Below, piece after piece: positions 11,264-21,666 of a stretch of DNA of 64,000 nucleotides. The DNA comes from Drechslerella dactyloides (lineage: Eukaryota; Ascomycota; Orbiliomycetes; Orbiliales; Orbiliaceae): the NCBI GenBank assembly GCA_020064725.1, contig JAGTWJ010000017.1, positions 4,216,001 through 4,280,000 on the forward strand. Reading direction: 5' to 3'. Made by a program: the position numbers and the translations under genes. How positions within the stretch are numbered: the first letter of the stretch is position 1; every line of letters starts with the position of its first letter. The notes beneath the pieces are model-generated. The model ran no database searches. It saw only the letters and a list, made by a program, of their open reading frames with translations, and had not been told where the DNA came from.

Positions 11264-13888
11264 ATGCCGGGAAGCTGTCGACAGCTTCGCCTTTTTGATA
11301 TCACGTCCGTCAAGAGCTTCTCGGCGCCCATCAACCTCTCCTCCTCCACCAACCTCCACACGCATCACCATCGACGACCGAGACCCGCTCCAGACATCCT
11401 CAGGCCAGTCTCTCCCGCAGCTCAGACACGTCCAATTGGCGCAAAGCGGCTGGCACGATAATCCCGTCCACGCCAAAGCGACCTGCCTCGCGGCAACCGT
11501 CTCCCCAAGACTACTATCAAAGCCAGCTGATCAAGCGGTCCAGGAACAGGCGCTCTGAAGATGCCAGCGACGACAACAATCCCCCCGCCGACCCTGTGAG
11601 AGATTTCGCGAAATCCTTCGACCTCCTCCATCTCTCCCTCCCATCTGAGAATCCATCCACGACCAACCACACACCCATCAAGCAGCCCATCGAGAAGCCA
11701 TCTCCTGCAGCTCCCAGATACTTCACGCGCTTCCAAAAGCGGCAGGAGGACCAAAAGCTGCAAGAAGAGCCTCTCAAGGACAAGAACCAAGACGACCACG
11801 AAGCTGAGCAAGCGGCTGATAACCCGGCCGAGATGGAGAAGTTTCTTCGCGAGTGGCGACAGGATGCCGTCAATAAGCACCAGTATGACTCGGCGATCTT
11901 TATTGGAGACAAGCTGTTAGCCCTTACGAGTTGAGTGTCCTGCGTCTCTATTCATCAGCTCTCTCCTCTGCAGCGTCGATGTACCTCTTTCTCTGGTGTT
12001 CATCGTTGTAAGGCTTGAAGCATGAGTGGAACAGACGGCATCACCTGCATGCTGCTGTGAGTCTCTTGCGGACTGGAGCTAACATGACTGCTCTTCGACT
12101 AAGATGACCCTAATGACGCTTTCTTCCTGGCGCAAATCCATTTCTCGACCGGGCAGTACACCCGAGCTCAAGCCTTCTTGGACGGCACGGGTCTGATCCA
12201 GAAGTCCGCTCCTTGCAAATACCTCTACGCCCTTTCCCAGATCAAGCAGAGCAAGTATGAAGACGCCCTTCAGACGCTTGGCGATGAAAGTCCCGTCATC
12301 CCGAACCCCCACGGTCTTAGAAGGCGCGGGGCATCCAGGGCCAATGACGAGAAATACGAAGCTGCGATGTGTTACCTACGTGGACTCATCTACACGAAGC
12401 AGGGATCCTACGACAAAGCAAAGGAAGCCTACAAAGACGCCGTCAAAATTGACGTCAAGTGCTTTGAGGCCTTCGACACGCTGATGCGCAACAACCTCCT
12501 CAGCCCCGAAGAGGAATGGCAGTTCATCGAGGAGATTGATTTTGACTCGATGGCTGCCAGCGTTGGCGGCGCTCAAGGCGAGGCAACCGCGCAGTTTTTG
12601 AAGGCATTGTACACGACTCGCCTGAGCAAGTATAGAAACAGCTCAAAGTTCGACGATGCGATTGCGATGCTGTCCAATCAATATCCGCTCGCCGACAACC
12701 ACGATATCGTCCTCGCCAAGGCCGAGCTTCTGTACACCCAATGCCGATTCGAAGACTCGCTCAAGCTCGTCAAAGAGCTGCTCACGAAGGACAAGTACAA
12801 TTTCAAGCTGTACCCTGTCTACATTGCCTGTCTCTACGAGCTGGAGAAGAAGAATGAGCTCTTCCTGATGTCTCACGATCTAGCCGACAACCACCGCGAG
12901 GAGGCTGTCACATTTGTCGCTATTGGCGCGTATTACATGTTGATAGATCGTTTGGCTGAAGCTCGCCGATTCTTCTCCAAGGCCTCCGTGATGGACCCCT
13001 CGTTCGGGCCTGCCTGGATTGGATTCGCGCACACTTTTGCCGCCGAAGGGGAGCACGACCAGGCGATATCTGCATATTCGGCTGCCGCAAAGTTGTTCCA
13101 GGGGACCCACTTGCCACAGATGTTCCTCGGTATGCAACATCTCCAACTGAACAACATCACCTTGGCCGACGAGTACCTTCAAATCGCTTGGGGCCTCTGC
13201 AAGACGGACCCATTGTTGATGAACGAGTTGGGCGTTGTCTTCTATCACAACGACCATCTCCACGAGGCAGTTAAAATGTTTCTTAATGGGATTAAACTAG
13301 CTGAGGAGATTGGTGGTGATCCGAAGACCTACGTTCAGTTCCGCACCAACTTGGGGCACGCTTACCGTCGTCTGGGCAGATATGGCGAGGCCATCGAGGA
13401 GTTCACGCACGCTATACGGATCGGCGGGAACGAAGCTAACATAAGATGTTCAATGGGTCTCTGTTGTATAATGGAAGGCAGAACCTGGGACGCGATCACC
13501 CACCTCCACGAGGTAAGACATCAATTCTCTCCGAGAACAAAATCACGACCATTTCTAACTGTCGCAGGCTCTTGCGCTTTGTCCTCAGGATCCGGTTGCC
13601 ACCGAATTGCTCGAGCAAGCTCTCTTGAAATCCGCTGATGAACCGTTCCATCCAACCTACCTCCTGCCCGACGGTCGAACCTTCAACCCCACTGATGAGG
13701 ACTTCGACAAGCTTCTCGGCGAGGACAAAATGAGCAGAAATGATCCCCGCGCTGCCGCTACCACCACTCCCGGGAACAGCCGTGGGCATACCACCGCCAA
13801 ACGCAACCGAGGACAGGGAAGTGCCCGAGCCACCCGTCGCGGCGACCATGACCCCAGTCTTATGGACCTTAGTGAGTCCGAATTCTAA
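11264..13888 (+). CDS. Anaphase-promoting complex subunit 6 (Cdc16/Cut9), TPR protein
   Basis: The firm part is exons 11404-11929, 12104-13512 and 13568-13888. The reading frame is protein-like from about 11404 (NWRKAAGTIIPSTPKRPA) through MEKFLREWRQDAVNKHQYDS at 11833. A possible first exon, 11264-11308 with an intron at 11309-11403, makes 766 residues. It fits in phase but has a weak 5' splice site, so the true start could differ; the first in-frame Met of the firm part is 11833. The body is a chain of TPR helices (for example YMLIDRLAEARRFFSKASVM, RTNLGHAYRRLGRYGEAIEE) in Cut9/APC6 order. APC6 is part of the TPR arm of the APC/C ubiquitin ligase that drives mitotic exit. The tail after residue 700 is disordered and basic. 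Intron 11930-12103 starts with GTTGAG, a non-consensus donor. Confidence 0.87.
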
Positions 13889-14390
13889 ACGTCGGCTGTC
13901 ATGGGCTGCAATTCGGACATCACCACGTCTGCACGCTATGTCTACCGTCCGTTTTGACGATACGTCTCTCGTGCTATGATGTTGCGATTCTCTCTTTCAT
14001 TACGGGACTACGCCTTTTTCTCATACTTTCCTTCACTGTTTCCAATCATCGCTGTGTGATACTTAGCGTTTGGGTATGCATTGGTTGTCTAAGGCGTTTT
14101 TGAAGCGGCCTGTTTATGAAGACAAAAAGCATGCATTACCGGCGTCTGGAGGTTCTCTTTTTCCCCCAATCTTCCCCCCACGGCCATGAACGCTACTTTT
14201 CATGTTGCATAATTATGATCCTACCCATTTGCTGTCCTTATCCCCCACCATATCACGATTGAATGAAGGACGGTCCCCCGATAATAATAATGATAGTCCC
14301 TCCGTAGACCGTATATATGTACAGAGCCGTAAAGCCCTCAAGCATATCCTATCGTACAAGCACACGCCCCGATCACAATGTAAGACCCAG
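13889..14390. other. Convergent 3' intergenic region
   Basis: These 500 bases lie between the stop codons of APC6 and dephospho-CoA kinase, which converge. The region is T- and A-rich, with GATAATAATAATGATAG near 14280. Most of it is probably the two 3' UTRs. Open frames here are short and run antisense to the kinase end. Confidence 0.4.
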
Positions 14391-15173
14391 CTACGTGTCC
14401 TTCTTGAGCAGCTCGTCCCGCTTCCTCCTCTTCAGCCAGTTACCCACCAGCCGCCAGAAGATAACAGTCGCAGTAACAGGCCAGCAGGTCGCCATCACCG
14501 CCGTCCAAAACCAACCCCTACCCCGCCTCGCGTCCGCCACGAACCTGGCAATCTCCTTCTCCAAATCCTCTTTACTCCCGTCGTTCCACACGACGACGTC
14601 CGCCAGCTCCCGTTTCTTCAACACACTCATCTGGCTCGCTATCCGCCGCTCCGCATCTTCCCGTGTCAAATGCGCATCCCGGAGCAACAGCCGCTCCAAC
14701 TGAACCGCGGGTGAAGTGCCGATTAGCAGCGTCACCCCGCAGAATACGTCCAGCCGCCCCTCGAACAACAGCGGTACGTCCAACACGGCAGCCCAATGCC
14801 CACGCAGCCAGCAGCGGACCACCTCCCGCAGCATCGCACGGCGGACAGCAGGGTGTACTATGCCGTTTAATACTTTGATATCCCGCTGATTCTGTTCCGT
14901 CGGTCCGAACACACGTTGTCCCAGCACGCGACGGTTGATCGATGCGCCGTGCGGCGACGGGGTAGGGTCTTCGGCGGCGTCATAGAGGAGGTTGGGCGTC
15001 GTGCTGCCAAAGTGCGAGAGGATGGCGCGGTAGGCGGGCGTGCCGGGGAGAATGACGGCGTGGGCGAGGTGGTCGGCGTCGATGATGGGGAGGGAGTGTG
15101 GTTCCGAGGCTAAAATGCGGGAGACGGTGGACTTGCCCGTGGCAATGGACCCCGTGAGGCCTATGAGCAGCAT
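14391..15173 (-). CDS. CAB5: Dephospho-CoA kinase (CoaE/Cab5)
   Basis: This is a single-exon gene of 260 residues. It starts MLLIGLTGSIATGKSTVSRI, with a P-loop (GSIATGKS) right at the N-terminus as in CoaE. DADHLAHAV, GIVHPAVRRAM, LDVPLLFE and the lid region RLLLRDAHLTREDAERRI complete the family pattern. The enzyme phosphorylates the 3' hydroxyl of dephospho-CoA with ATP, the last step of coenzyme A synthesis. I chose the start at 15173 because the frame extends upstream but the P-loop fixes the family N-terminus. A C-terminal hydrophobic segment (about 228-248, FWTAVMATCWPVTATVIFW) followed by KRRKRDELLKKD is usual in fungal members and suggests membrane anchoring. Confidence 0.95.
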   Translation of the reverse strand: MLLIGLTGSIATGKSTVSRILASEPHSLPIIDADHLAHAVILPGTPAYRAILSHFGSTTPNLLYDAAEDPTPSPHGASINRRVLGQRVFGPTEQNQRDIKVLNGIVHPAVRRAMLREVVRCWLRGHWAAVLDVPLLFEGRLDVFCGVTLLIGTSPAVQLERLLLRDAHLTREDAERRIASQMSVLKKRELADVVVWNDGSKEDLEKEIARFVADARRGRGWFWTAVMATCWPVTATVIFWRLVGNWLKRRKRDELLKKDT

Positions 15174-16080
15174 TGTGAGGATGCGCGTGTGAATTATCGA
15201 GGGTTCGTGTGCTGCGCGCGCCGACGGTCTAGCAGTGTAGGTGGGGTGCTTGTTGGAATGTATGATATCATCATGTGCGAGGATGGCGAACGTCGGTTGT
15301 CGGCTATCGGTTACACAGCCGTGCCGAATTCGCACAGCTCGTCTTTAGGGTTAGTCCAGGATCATGAACGCGAATTCGCGGACCACGCCAGCCATCAATA
15401 GAACGAACAAACATTGCGCGTCGCAACGTTGATACAGCCCGATTCGTAGAATAGTACAATGTCAAGAAAGAGAATGAAATTCAGCCCATCGTGGTAAGAT
15501 CCCTGAATGGGGCGCGTGAAATGCCAGCAAAACTGTGCATTCATCCGGCATCCAAAGAACCTTGCAATTGAGATAGCAGAAAGTACCTAACGTAGCCTCA
15601 CCAACCAAACCCTCCATTCTCTTAAATGTTGGCTAAACGTATTATTAGCTGATTATGGTATAATAGATTACAGATAATAAACTAAACCAAGAAAAAGAGA
15701 GTTGCTTGCCCGAATGTCCAGAGTGTGAATGGTCTCTTTGCATGAAGTATGAATCTTCTTACGAATTCGAAAGACTCCTGCATGAATCCCTCGAAGGAGC
15801 AAGATACACATCCAAAAGATCAATCTGCAGCCTGTAGCCAAAGGGTTCCGACACTTCGTCTCCTTAGACGTATAAATTCTATACGAAGTAGTCAATTGGG
15901 AGAACAAAGGCTTCTAGCTTCTCAGACATATGAGCACCACCCTGGCAGGCTCTAGAATCCAACGTTTGACCAACCCAGCAGTATTAGCTGTAGAAACAGG
16001 ATCTAGACAGATATTCGTCTGTATTATATACGTATTGAGAAGGTCTTCATCAAAACTAGGTCAAAAGACGATGGAGTAAA
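15174..16080. other. Start of AT-rich accessory island, no defensible gene
   Basis: GC content drops after about 15450. Small frames at 15668-15955 on both strands resemble no family. This is the left edge of the region that carries decayed repeats up to about 22.3 kb. Confidence 0.35.
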
Positions 16081-16552
16081 TTACCTCGTCAGACTGATAG
16101 CCCATGAGTCCGGCATTGCGGCTGATTTGAATATGCATCGCAGCACGAATAACACAGCAAATAGCCACATCTATTACATGTCATGGAGAGTTTCTCAGAT
16201 CGGCGTTTCTCAGATACATAGATCGAACTCGACAGACAGAAGACGTGTAGACAAACATCCCTCATGCTACTGTGAAAAACCACGCAGAGATGAGTTGCAC
16301 GATCGGATCCGCAATGATCTCCAGAATGGCCGAAGCTTTGGCCACCTGCTCGTTCTTGCATAGATCTTGTCCGGTTGCTGCTTGTACACGTTCGATGTTA
16401 TAGACAGACCTACGACAAGGTCGCCAAAACGAACACCCGGACATTGTCATCGCTGCAGCTGCAATCCGAGCTCAATAAGCTCGTCCCTCAACCAAGCCAT
16501 AGATACTCGAAGCTCCTGTCCACCAAACGCTTGCGAGGTCTTCGTCTATGCC

Positions 16553-16695
16553 CTCGTCAGCCCACCAGGCTTTGCCTTACTTCTATTTCTTGCAGGCTCT
16601 GACGAGGTGGCCTTCTCCGCAATTGAAACAGCGTGGCTTAGGGTTACGGCCTTGCTTGGTCCGGAAGTCTGATCGCTTCTGTTTAGTGAAACCTC
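16553..16695 (-). mobile_element. Gag-like CCHC zinc-knuckle fragment
   Basis: One minus-strand frame reads GRGKTSRGGFTKQKRSDF, then GRNPKPRCFNCGEGHLVRAC followed by KK and a stop. A Gly/Arg/Lys-rich run leading into CFNC..GH....C is typical of retrotransposon gag nucleocapsid. The spacing is CX2CX3HX4C, one residue shorter than the usual CX2CX4HX4C, which suggests decay. No protease or polymerase is attached. A cellular zinc-knuckle protein is an alternative. Confidence 0.5.
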
Positions 16696-17146
16696 CTCTT
16701 GAGGTCTTTCCACGACCTTAGTTTCCGGCACCCAATTTGCAGGAGCCACTTGAAGCGAAAGTCAACATTAGCGAAGGCTATACGTCGTCGGGAATCGAAT
16801 CATACATACTTCAAGAGCCGTAGAAGCTTTGAAGTGTCACTTGTCACTATCACAGTGTCTCACCCGGGGTATGAATGCTGAGATGCTATTTCTGCATGTG
16901 GCTCTTCATCGCACAAAACGACACGCCATGCGAAGGCCTAGTGCATAATCAGCTTTTATCCAAAGTATGGGAATGATCTCAGAATGCTAACCATTTCAAT
17001 CGGCGCATGGCAGCAAGCTACAGCAGAGCGGCTGTTATTAGACGGTGAGGAGCCACAGGAGCAGTTGCCGGCCATTGAGGTTTGGATAGAGTGAATGAGA
17101 AGAGGAAGGAAAGAATAGAAGGAAAGGCCAGAAAGGGGCAGGGCAA

Positions 17147-17154
17147 CCTTTTAT
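17147..17154 (-). promoter_or_regulatory. Degenerate TATA-like box of copy A
   Basis: On the minus strand this reads ATAAAAGG (with CATAAAAGG context), aligned with TATAAAAGG in copy B. Both are followed by a GCCCTG-C-CC run and a long TTCC/TTCTC-rich leader. Confidence 0.4.
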
Positions 17155-17661
17155 GGCGGCCAAAATCACTGCAATTTCTCGGCAGCGTCTTACATCCAGA
17201 GCAGCCAGGCAGATCCATAACGCCATGCAGCTGCAACAACAGTCACCCAGACACCTTTCCAATTGCAATGGAGCCTGCTACTATATAAGTCTCCTTAGAT
17301 TGATTGGTGTTCCAGCCTACGCAGTCACGCGATACTCATACGTCTCGAATGGAGAATTTGTGATATCTTACTACGATCCATGGCAAGCTCATCTAGAGGC
17401 ATATAGAACCCGTCGGTTCAGTATCAATCTTGGGTTTGTTCGCCTTGGTGGCTCTTTTGAAAATTGGTTCTGTTCCGCCTTTTGGATCATTGCTGCCATC
17501 ACCAAGTAAGTACTACTTACATAGAAGTAGTTTAATCGGCGGGGCTCAGGAATTCTGAGAAACCCCTTCTTTGGACCTGATCTCGTAATAGTCTCAAAAC
17601 CAGAGCTGCAGGGGCTACGAACGACTTTGTAGCATACAGACAGTTACTGCGGCATCGAAAC

Positions 17662-17766
17662 TAAATCAATAAATCAATAAATCAATAAATCAATAAATCA
17701 ATAAATCAATAAATCAATAAATCAATAAATCAATAAATCAATAAATCAATAAATCAATAAATAAGT
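17662..17766. repeat. Microsatellite-like tandem array, 8-bp unit (aaatcaat)n
   Basis: About 12-13 nearly perfect copies of the 8-base unit aaatcaat run without interruption, then break into ataaataagtaaacaaata. The array lies between copies A and B of the tandem locus and abuts the 3' end of copy B. It is clean, so it is probably recent or actively slipping. Confidence 0.95.
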
Positions 17767-17797
17767 AAACAAATAAATAGATGGATAGATAGACAGC

Positions 17798-18374
17798 TTA
17801 ATTCGTAAAAACCCACGTCGTGATGAACTGTAGGACTGCAATGGTAACAGCCTTCGCAACATTCAAGGCATCGGCAATCTTCTCGGTCTTGTCTGGATGC
17901 TGCCTGTAGACTACACACCCTACAAAAAACGGTCTATATATAGCCATCAGGTAGAATGCCAGCCATCGCTTTCTTTGCAATGTGACCACTAGCTCTCTGA
18001 TCTCGTCTCTTCCACAGGCCTCCGCTATCCTATGCTCTCCCCCTTGGAAGAGGACCTTTATGTTGGGAACCAGTCCCTCTATATCACTCGAAGCTATAGT
18101 TCAATATTAGCAAATTCCTTTTGTCTTCAGGAAGTCTACCTATACTTACTTGCAGAACCGCAGAGGCTGGGTAGTGCCATAGCCACCACCAATGACCGAA
18201 GTCACTGGTTTCTTCCAGATTTTGGATGTACGTCCAGTCGTCGTCGTCAGGGTCTTCGAGCACTACATCCGGGTGGTTTTGATTGCCGAATTTCCCGTAC
18301 CAGCCCTTCCAGACTAGTCTCGTCGGGATTCGAGTGCTGGGTGGTGCGACGGCGGCGAGCGTGAGCAAAGACAC
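17798..18374 (-). CDS. Unknown protein, tandem copy B, candidate gene
   Basis: A possible model joins 18150-18374 to 17798-18076 (167 residues) across a GT-AG intron with a GCTAAT branch site. The second exon reads GLVPNIKVLFQGGEHRIAEA, then two hydrophobic stretches (WLAFYLMAIYRPFFVGCVV and AVTIAVLQFITTWVF), so the protein may be membrane-bound. The first exon has a DPDDDDW acidic patch and HWWWLWHY. The start is uncertain. Another minus-strand frame just upstream (ATG at 18420, SWILTFVIGVFAHARRRR) looks like a membrane segment and could be an upstream exon. The TATA-like box sits at 18894-18902, some 500 bases further upstream. I do not recognise the family. The locus may be functional or early in decay. 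Confidence 0.35.
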
Positions 18375-18836
18375 CGATCACGAAGGTCAAGATCCACGAG
18401 TCTCTTGTTCTCTCCGACATTAAGGCTGTAACAGCCCACTCCGATCGTCGTTGTCTCGGTCACATCGATGATTGTGTCCGGAACTCAGTTCTCTTGACAC
18501 ATGCAGCTGTAATGCAAGATATCAGCAGAAGTTCTAAATCATCAGGAATTATACATACCATTAGAGCTGCAGATTCTTTCTTCTGAGTGTCACCATTGCA
18601 GTGTCTCACCCGAGGTCTGAACGCGGGGAAGCTATTTCTGTAGTTTCTTTGACCGCAGAATGACATGCCATGCCTGTGAAGCCATAGTGCACAGTCAGTC
18701 TTTTATCCAATGTATGGGAATGATCCGAAAACACCAGCCTTTATTGTTAGGTATATGGCAGCACGCTACAGGGGAAGCCACAAGAGCAGTCGTCGGCGAA
18801 TGGAGTTTGGATTGAGTGAAGATGAGAGAAGGAAGG

Positions 18837-18858
18837 AAGGAAGGAAGGAAGGAAGATA
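18837..18858. repeat. (AAGG)n microsatellite in the copy B leader
   Basis: Five or more AAGG units lie within the purine-rich strand of the B-type leader. Copy A has only two to three imperfect units at the matching place, so the tract expanded after duplication. Confidence 0.9.
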
Positions 18859-18893
18859 AGGAAGAGAAGGAGAGAGCAGAAGGGACAGGGCGG

Positions 18894-18902
18894 CCTTTTA
18901 TA
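18894..18902 (-). promoter_or_regulatory. TATA box (TATAAAAGG) of copy B
   Basis: On the minus strand GGCTATAAAAGGCCGCCCTG lies upstream of a long CT-rich leader. Its conservation in position with copy A argues that this duplicated block is a promoter and leader. Confidence 0.5.
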
Positions 18903-19441
18903 GCCACTGGCACCAGCAAAAACCACACCGATTTTCCAGCAGCGCAGAGTGAAGCAGGCAGATCCACAACACCACACCATCTACTACATGTGTCATTTTT
19001 GATTTCTTTTGCTGCCAATCGATCCTTCAACTGACTGTTTGCTATTCGGATCTCAGGCAATCTTGATCATTCATAGGCGGTTTCCCATGATGATACTTCT
19101 CTCCTCTCCCTGCAGACTTAAGTTAGCTAAGCTTATAAGTACAACCCGTATTGCGTGAATTTGGTGGTGCCAGCCAGCTGCAGCGTCTTTGACTTGTCAC
19201 GTCTTATATTCTGGTGTTATATGTTAATGCCAGTCAAAGTTGCATGGTCCAACTTCCGCTCGAGCGCTCTTGTGCTGTTCAAATCCCGCTTCTTTCCTTC
19301 TCCATATCTCTCGACCATCATCATATGGGGTATATAGGCCATCCGGTAAGCTGTGGATACGGATAGCAATATCAATATATCAATAAATTCAAGCCATGTT
19401 ATCTTCTTGCTACATGTTATTGTTCTTATGACAGCAGATAA

Positions 19442-19885
19442 TTATATAATGAGGTCGCCTGAGAGAGGGCATTTCGACAGCTGAATCAATTCTTGAATTT
19501 CATTTGCTTGCGCGAATACCTTTTCCCTACGGTACTGACTTAATCCCATATACAGCGCCGTCACGACTTGAGCGCCCGTATGAACTTGAAGTTGGCCGCG
19601 CGCATAGCATCTTTCAGCCTCCGGAGTGAAGCCCCACATGGATACATGCATAGCCACACGGAGAAGTAATCTCGCACGATGAAGTCTTACATCAGATGAT
19701 GATCAGTCCTTAGCAAGTTGCGGAGCTTGTCTCTGATTGAACTCAGCTTTATTACCAGTGGCTCTGTCTCTCTATTGTCTATCTCCTGTGTCATCCAATG
19801 GCTGACGAGATCTTGGAGTATTGATTTGCTGAAATTCCTGCAGCACAGATTATCCTCCATGTATGCTTCAAAACTGACTCCTGTT
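19442..19885 (-). pseudogene. Unknown coding remnant with frameshift
   Basis: Two overlapping minus-strand frames look like one protein. One reads EAYMEDNLCCRNFSKSILQD onward to SSIRDKLRNLLRTDHHLM and then stops. From about 19690 the next frame continues DVRLHRARLLLRVAMHVS and GAQVVTALYMGLSQYRREKV to a stop at 19442. A single-base shift near 19685 would join them. An AACAG acceptor precedes the first part. I do not recognise the protein. Its end (MGLSQYRREKVFAQANEIQE) faintly resembles the C-terminal part of copy B (VVYRQHPDKTEKIADALNVA), so it may be a third, older copy. Confidence 0.3.
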
Positions 19886-19889
19886 CACA

Positions 19890-20915
19890 GCTTCGACGTT
19901 GTGTGTAACTTTTTCATTATTGTGCTCAGGAATCTTGGTGTGCAGTGGTCATCCAGTCAACAGCGTGGGAGTTGACTACTATTGGAAGCATTTTGACGCT
20001 TGAGAGTTGTCCATCGAGTCTCTCGTCAGAGCCATCAGTAGTTTGAAGAGGTTGACAGAGGGACGCCTAGGCTCGACCTGCTAACTCGCAAATGTTCGCT
20101 GTATACCGTGGCATATCAACATACTTCACCTCAAGTAGGTCCACATATATAGAGGTTATAATCTTTGACTAATGCAATGATAGCCTCATATGCCGGCATC
20201 TATTGTGAAGGCCTGGTGATCGAACGCCCCATGCACCTGTCGACATGGTAATCGCGTTGCCCAGCCTGCATATCCGAGCACATGGCTCGTCCCATGCTTC
20301 CGTCGATCATGTCTGTCATACAATCATATAGAATTTTCCTGGTATTGTACCAATGTATATTTGGTGGACTCAGCTCCGTTCGGTTTCTTAGTTCTCTTGG
20401 CTCTTGCAGATGTATATATGGTATTGAGTTTATACAATCTCTCAGCTTAGAGCTGGGTGAGTAACAGGTTAAATAAAAGAGCTGTGCAGACCAGAAACAA
20501 TGATCGAGAACGTTTGTTGTCTAACCGAGAGTAATATGTATCTGTACTGGTATCTCAAATGGAAATTATTGAAAAGCCGTTTCATTATATAGTGTTATTG
20601 TCAGTCGAGTCGCATGGGCTCAGACCGTGCTTCCATGAAGCCCTCTTGTTATAAATAATAGGACGCTCTGCATAGTTCTTCGAAAGTTTAGTTGCTTGAA
20701 ATTTTGTGGCATGCGCCCTCAGAGCAGTCCTACTCTAGGTTCACGTAGCCTCGAAACCAAGCGCTATAGGGCAAGGCGGAGAACACGGACGTATCGTGGG
20801 ACACAGCAGCCACTATAAAATAGAATGAGCATTCGAAATTTTTGCTCACATGGTTGCATAGGCACAACCCAGACATAGCAGTGAAAGCCTGACATATAAC
20901 GGCAATTCACTCGGG
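19890..20915. other. AT-rich sequence without recognisable genes
   Basis: Between the frameshifted remnant and the gag fragment I find only short frames with no family resemblance. The sequence is AT-rich with many TpA steps, compatible with decayed repeats. Confidence 0.35.
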
Positions 20916-20918
20916 GAT

Positions 20919-21110
20919 TTAGATCTCATCCTCTTGAGTCAAATTTTGTGCTCTCTCTTGCTCGGGAACACTTGATTCCTTGTCTGCATTTGCATCAGTA
21001 CCTTTAGCAGACATTTGCTTAGGTCTCTTTTCCGGAAAGAAGACCCAACAGTCTTAGATCCAGTGTCCAGGACGCTTGCATAACTCGTCTCGCTTCGAGG
21101 CTGAGGTTCC
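20919..21110 (-). mobile_element. Ty1/copia-type gag zinc-knuckle remnant
   Basis: The minus strand reads DELCKRPGHWI, then a stop codon, then DCWVFFPEKRPKQMSAKGTD and a hydrophilic tail ending QEDEI and stop. C..(KRPGHWI.DCW)..PEKRP is the typical end of a copia gag, where the zinc knuckle is followed by a 'W..HPEKRP' stretch. The first Cys of the knuckle is lost and a stop sits inside it, so it is dead. No integrase or reverse transcriptase follows within the window. Confidence 0.6.
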
Positions 21111-21666
21111 CGCCAGATCTGAGCCCTTCCAGAGACTAACGTACCAGCCCACCTGCCATAGTGGCGTATCCGTCCATTGGTTCATTTGTGGAGCCCTGAG
21201 CCACATACAGGATGGCACGCATGGTCGAAGCATCCCATAATTCATACCGCGTCTTTTATTCTCATGAACATTCTGCAACCTGTTCGGTTAATATCTCACA
21301 ATGCCATCCAGGACGAAGAGAAACCAATCTTCGGATACTCATGGACAGTGGAGTCCCAATCTATGAAAAGATATAGTAATGCGAGGTCAACATGGAAGAC
21401 TCTAGTATTCTTATATATACCCCGTAGTTAGAAGACGAGAGCTCAAGAGGCGCGCATGAAAAGCATGTAAGTTATTAATTGCGGTAGAGTGAAGAGGATG
21501 GGGCAAGGAGGATGTACAGTTGTACAGATGCTCACCTTTTATACCCACATTTTCAACCCTTCCGCAATACTCTAGAAAATTCCACTAGTGCCGAGAGCAT
21601 ATTCGACAGCAGAACGCCGCCACCATACTCTAACTCCTTCCAGGCTGTACGTGATACAGCCATCCA

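Larger units (their letters stand above)
16262..17270 (-). pseudogene. Tandem copy A of an unknown minus-strand locus, disrupted
   Basis: This stretch matches copy B (17798-19000) in the same order over two blocks. The promoter/leader block is 16850-17240 here against 18590-18990 in B. The C-terminal block is 16262-16480 here against 17798-18010 in B. The C-terminal peptide VAKASAILEIIADPIVQLIS parallels VAKAVTIAVLQFITTWVF in B. Copy A is broken. The frame DELIELGLQLQR hits TGA where B has TGG (Trp), and the conserved end lies in another frame. The middle (about 16550-16690) holds a gag-like zinc knuckle instead of the B-type sequence. I do not recognise the family. Copy A may be a decayed duplicate in which a retroelement scrap replaced the middle. 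Confidence 0.5.

Noticed and set aside
11151..11558. Plus-strand 135-codon frame upstream of APC6
   Set aside because: It is in a different frame from the conserved APC6 N-terminal region and overlaps the shared SNARE/APC6 promoter; treated as a shadow.
17153..17509. Plus-strand 118-codon frame across the copy A promoter block
   Set aside because: It runs through the duplicated TATA/leader block, which is not conserved as protein in copy B.
16850..18990. Copies A and B as the two LTRs of one retrotransposon
   Set aside because: The similarity also covers a separate downstream block in each copy, the repeats are strongly diverged, and no pol lies between them; gene duplication fits better.
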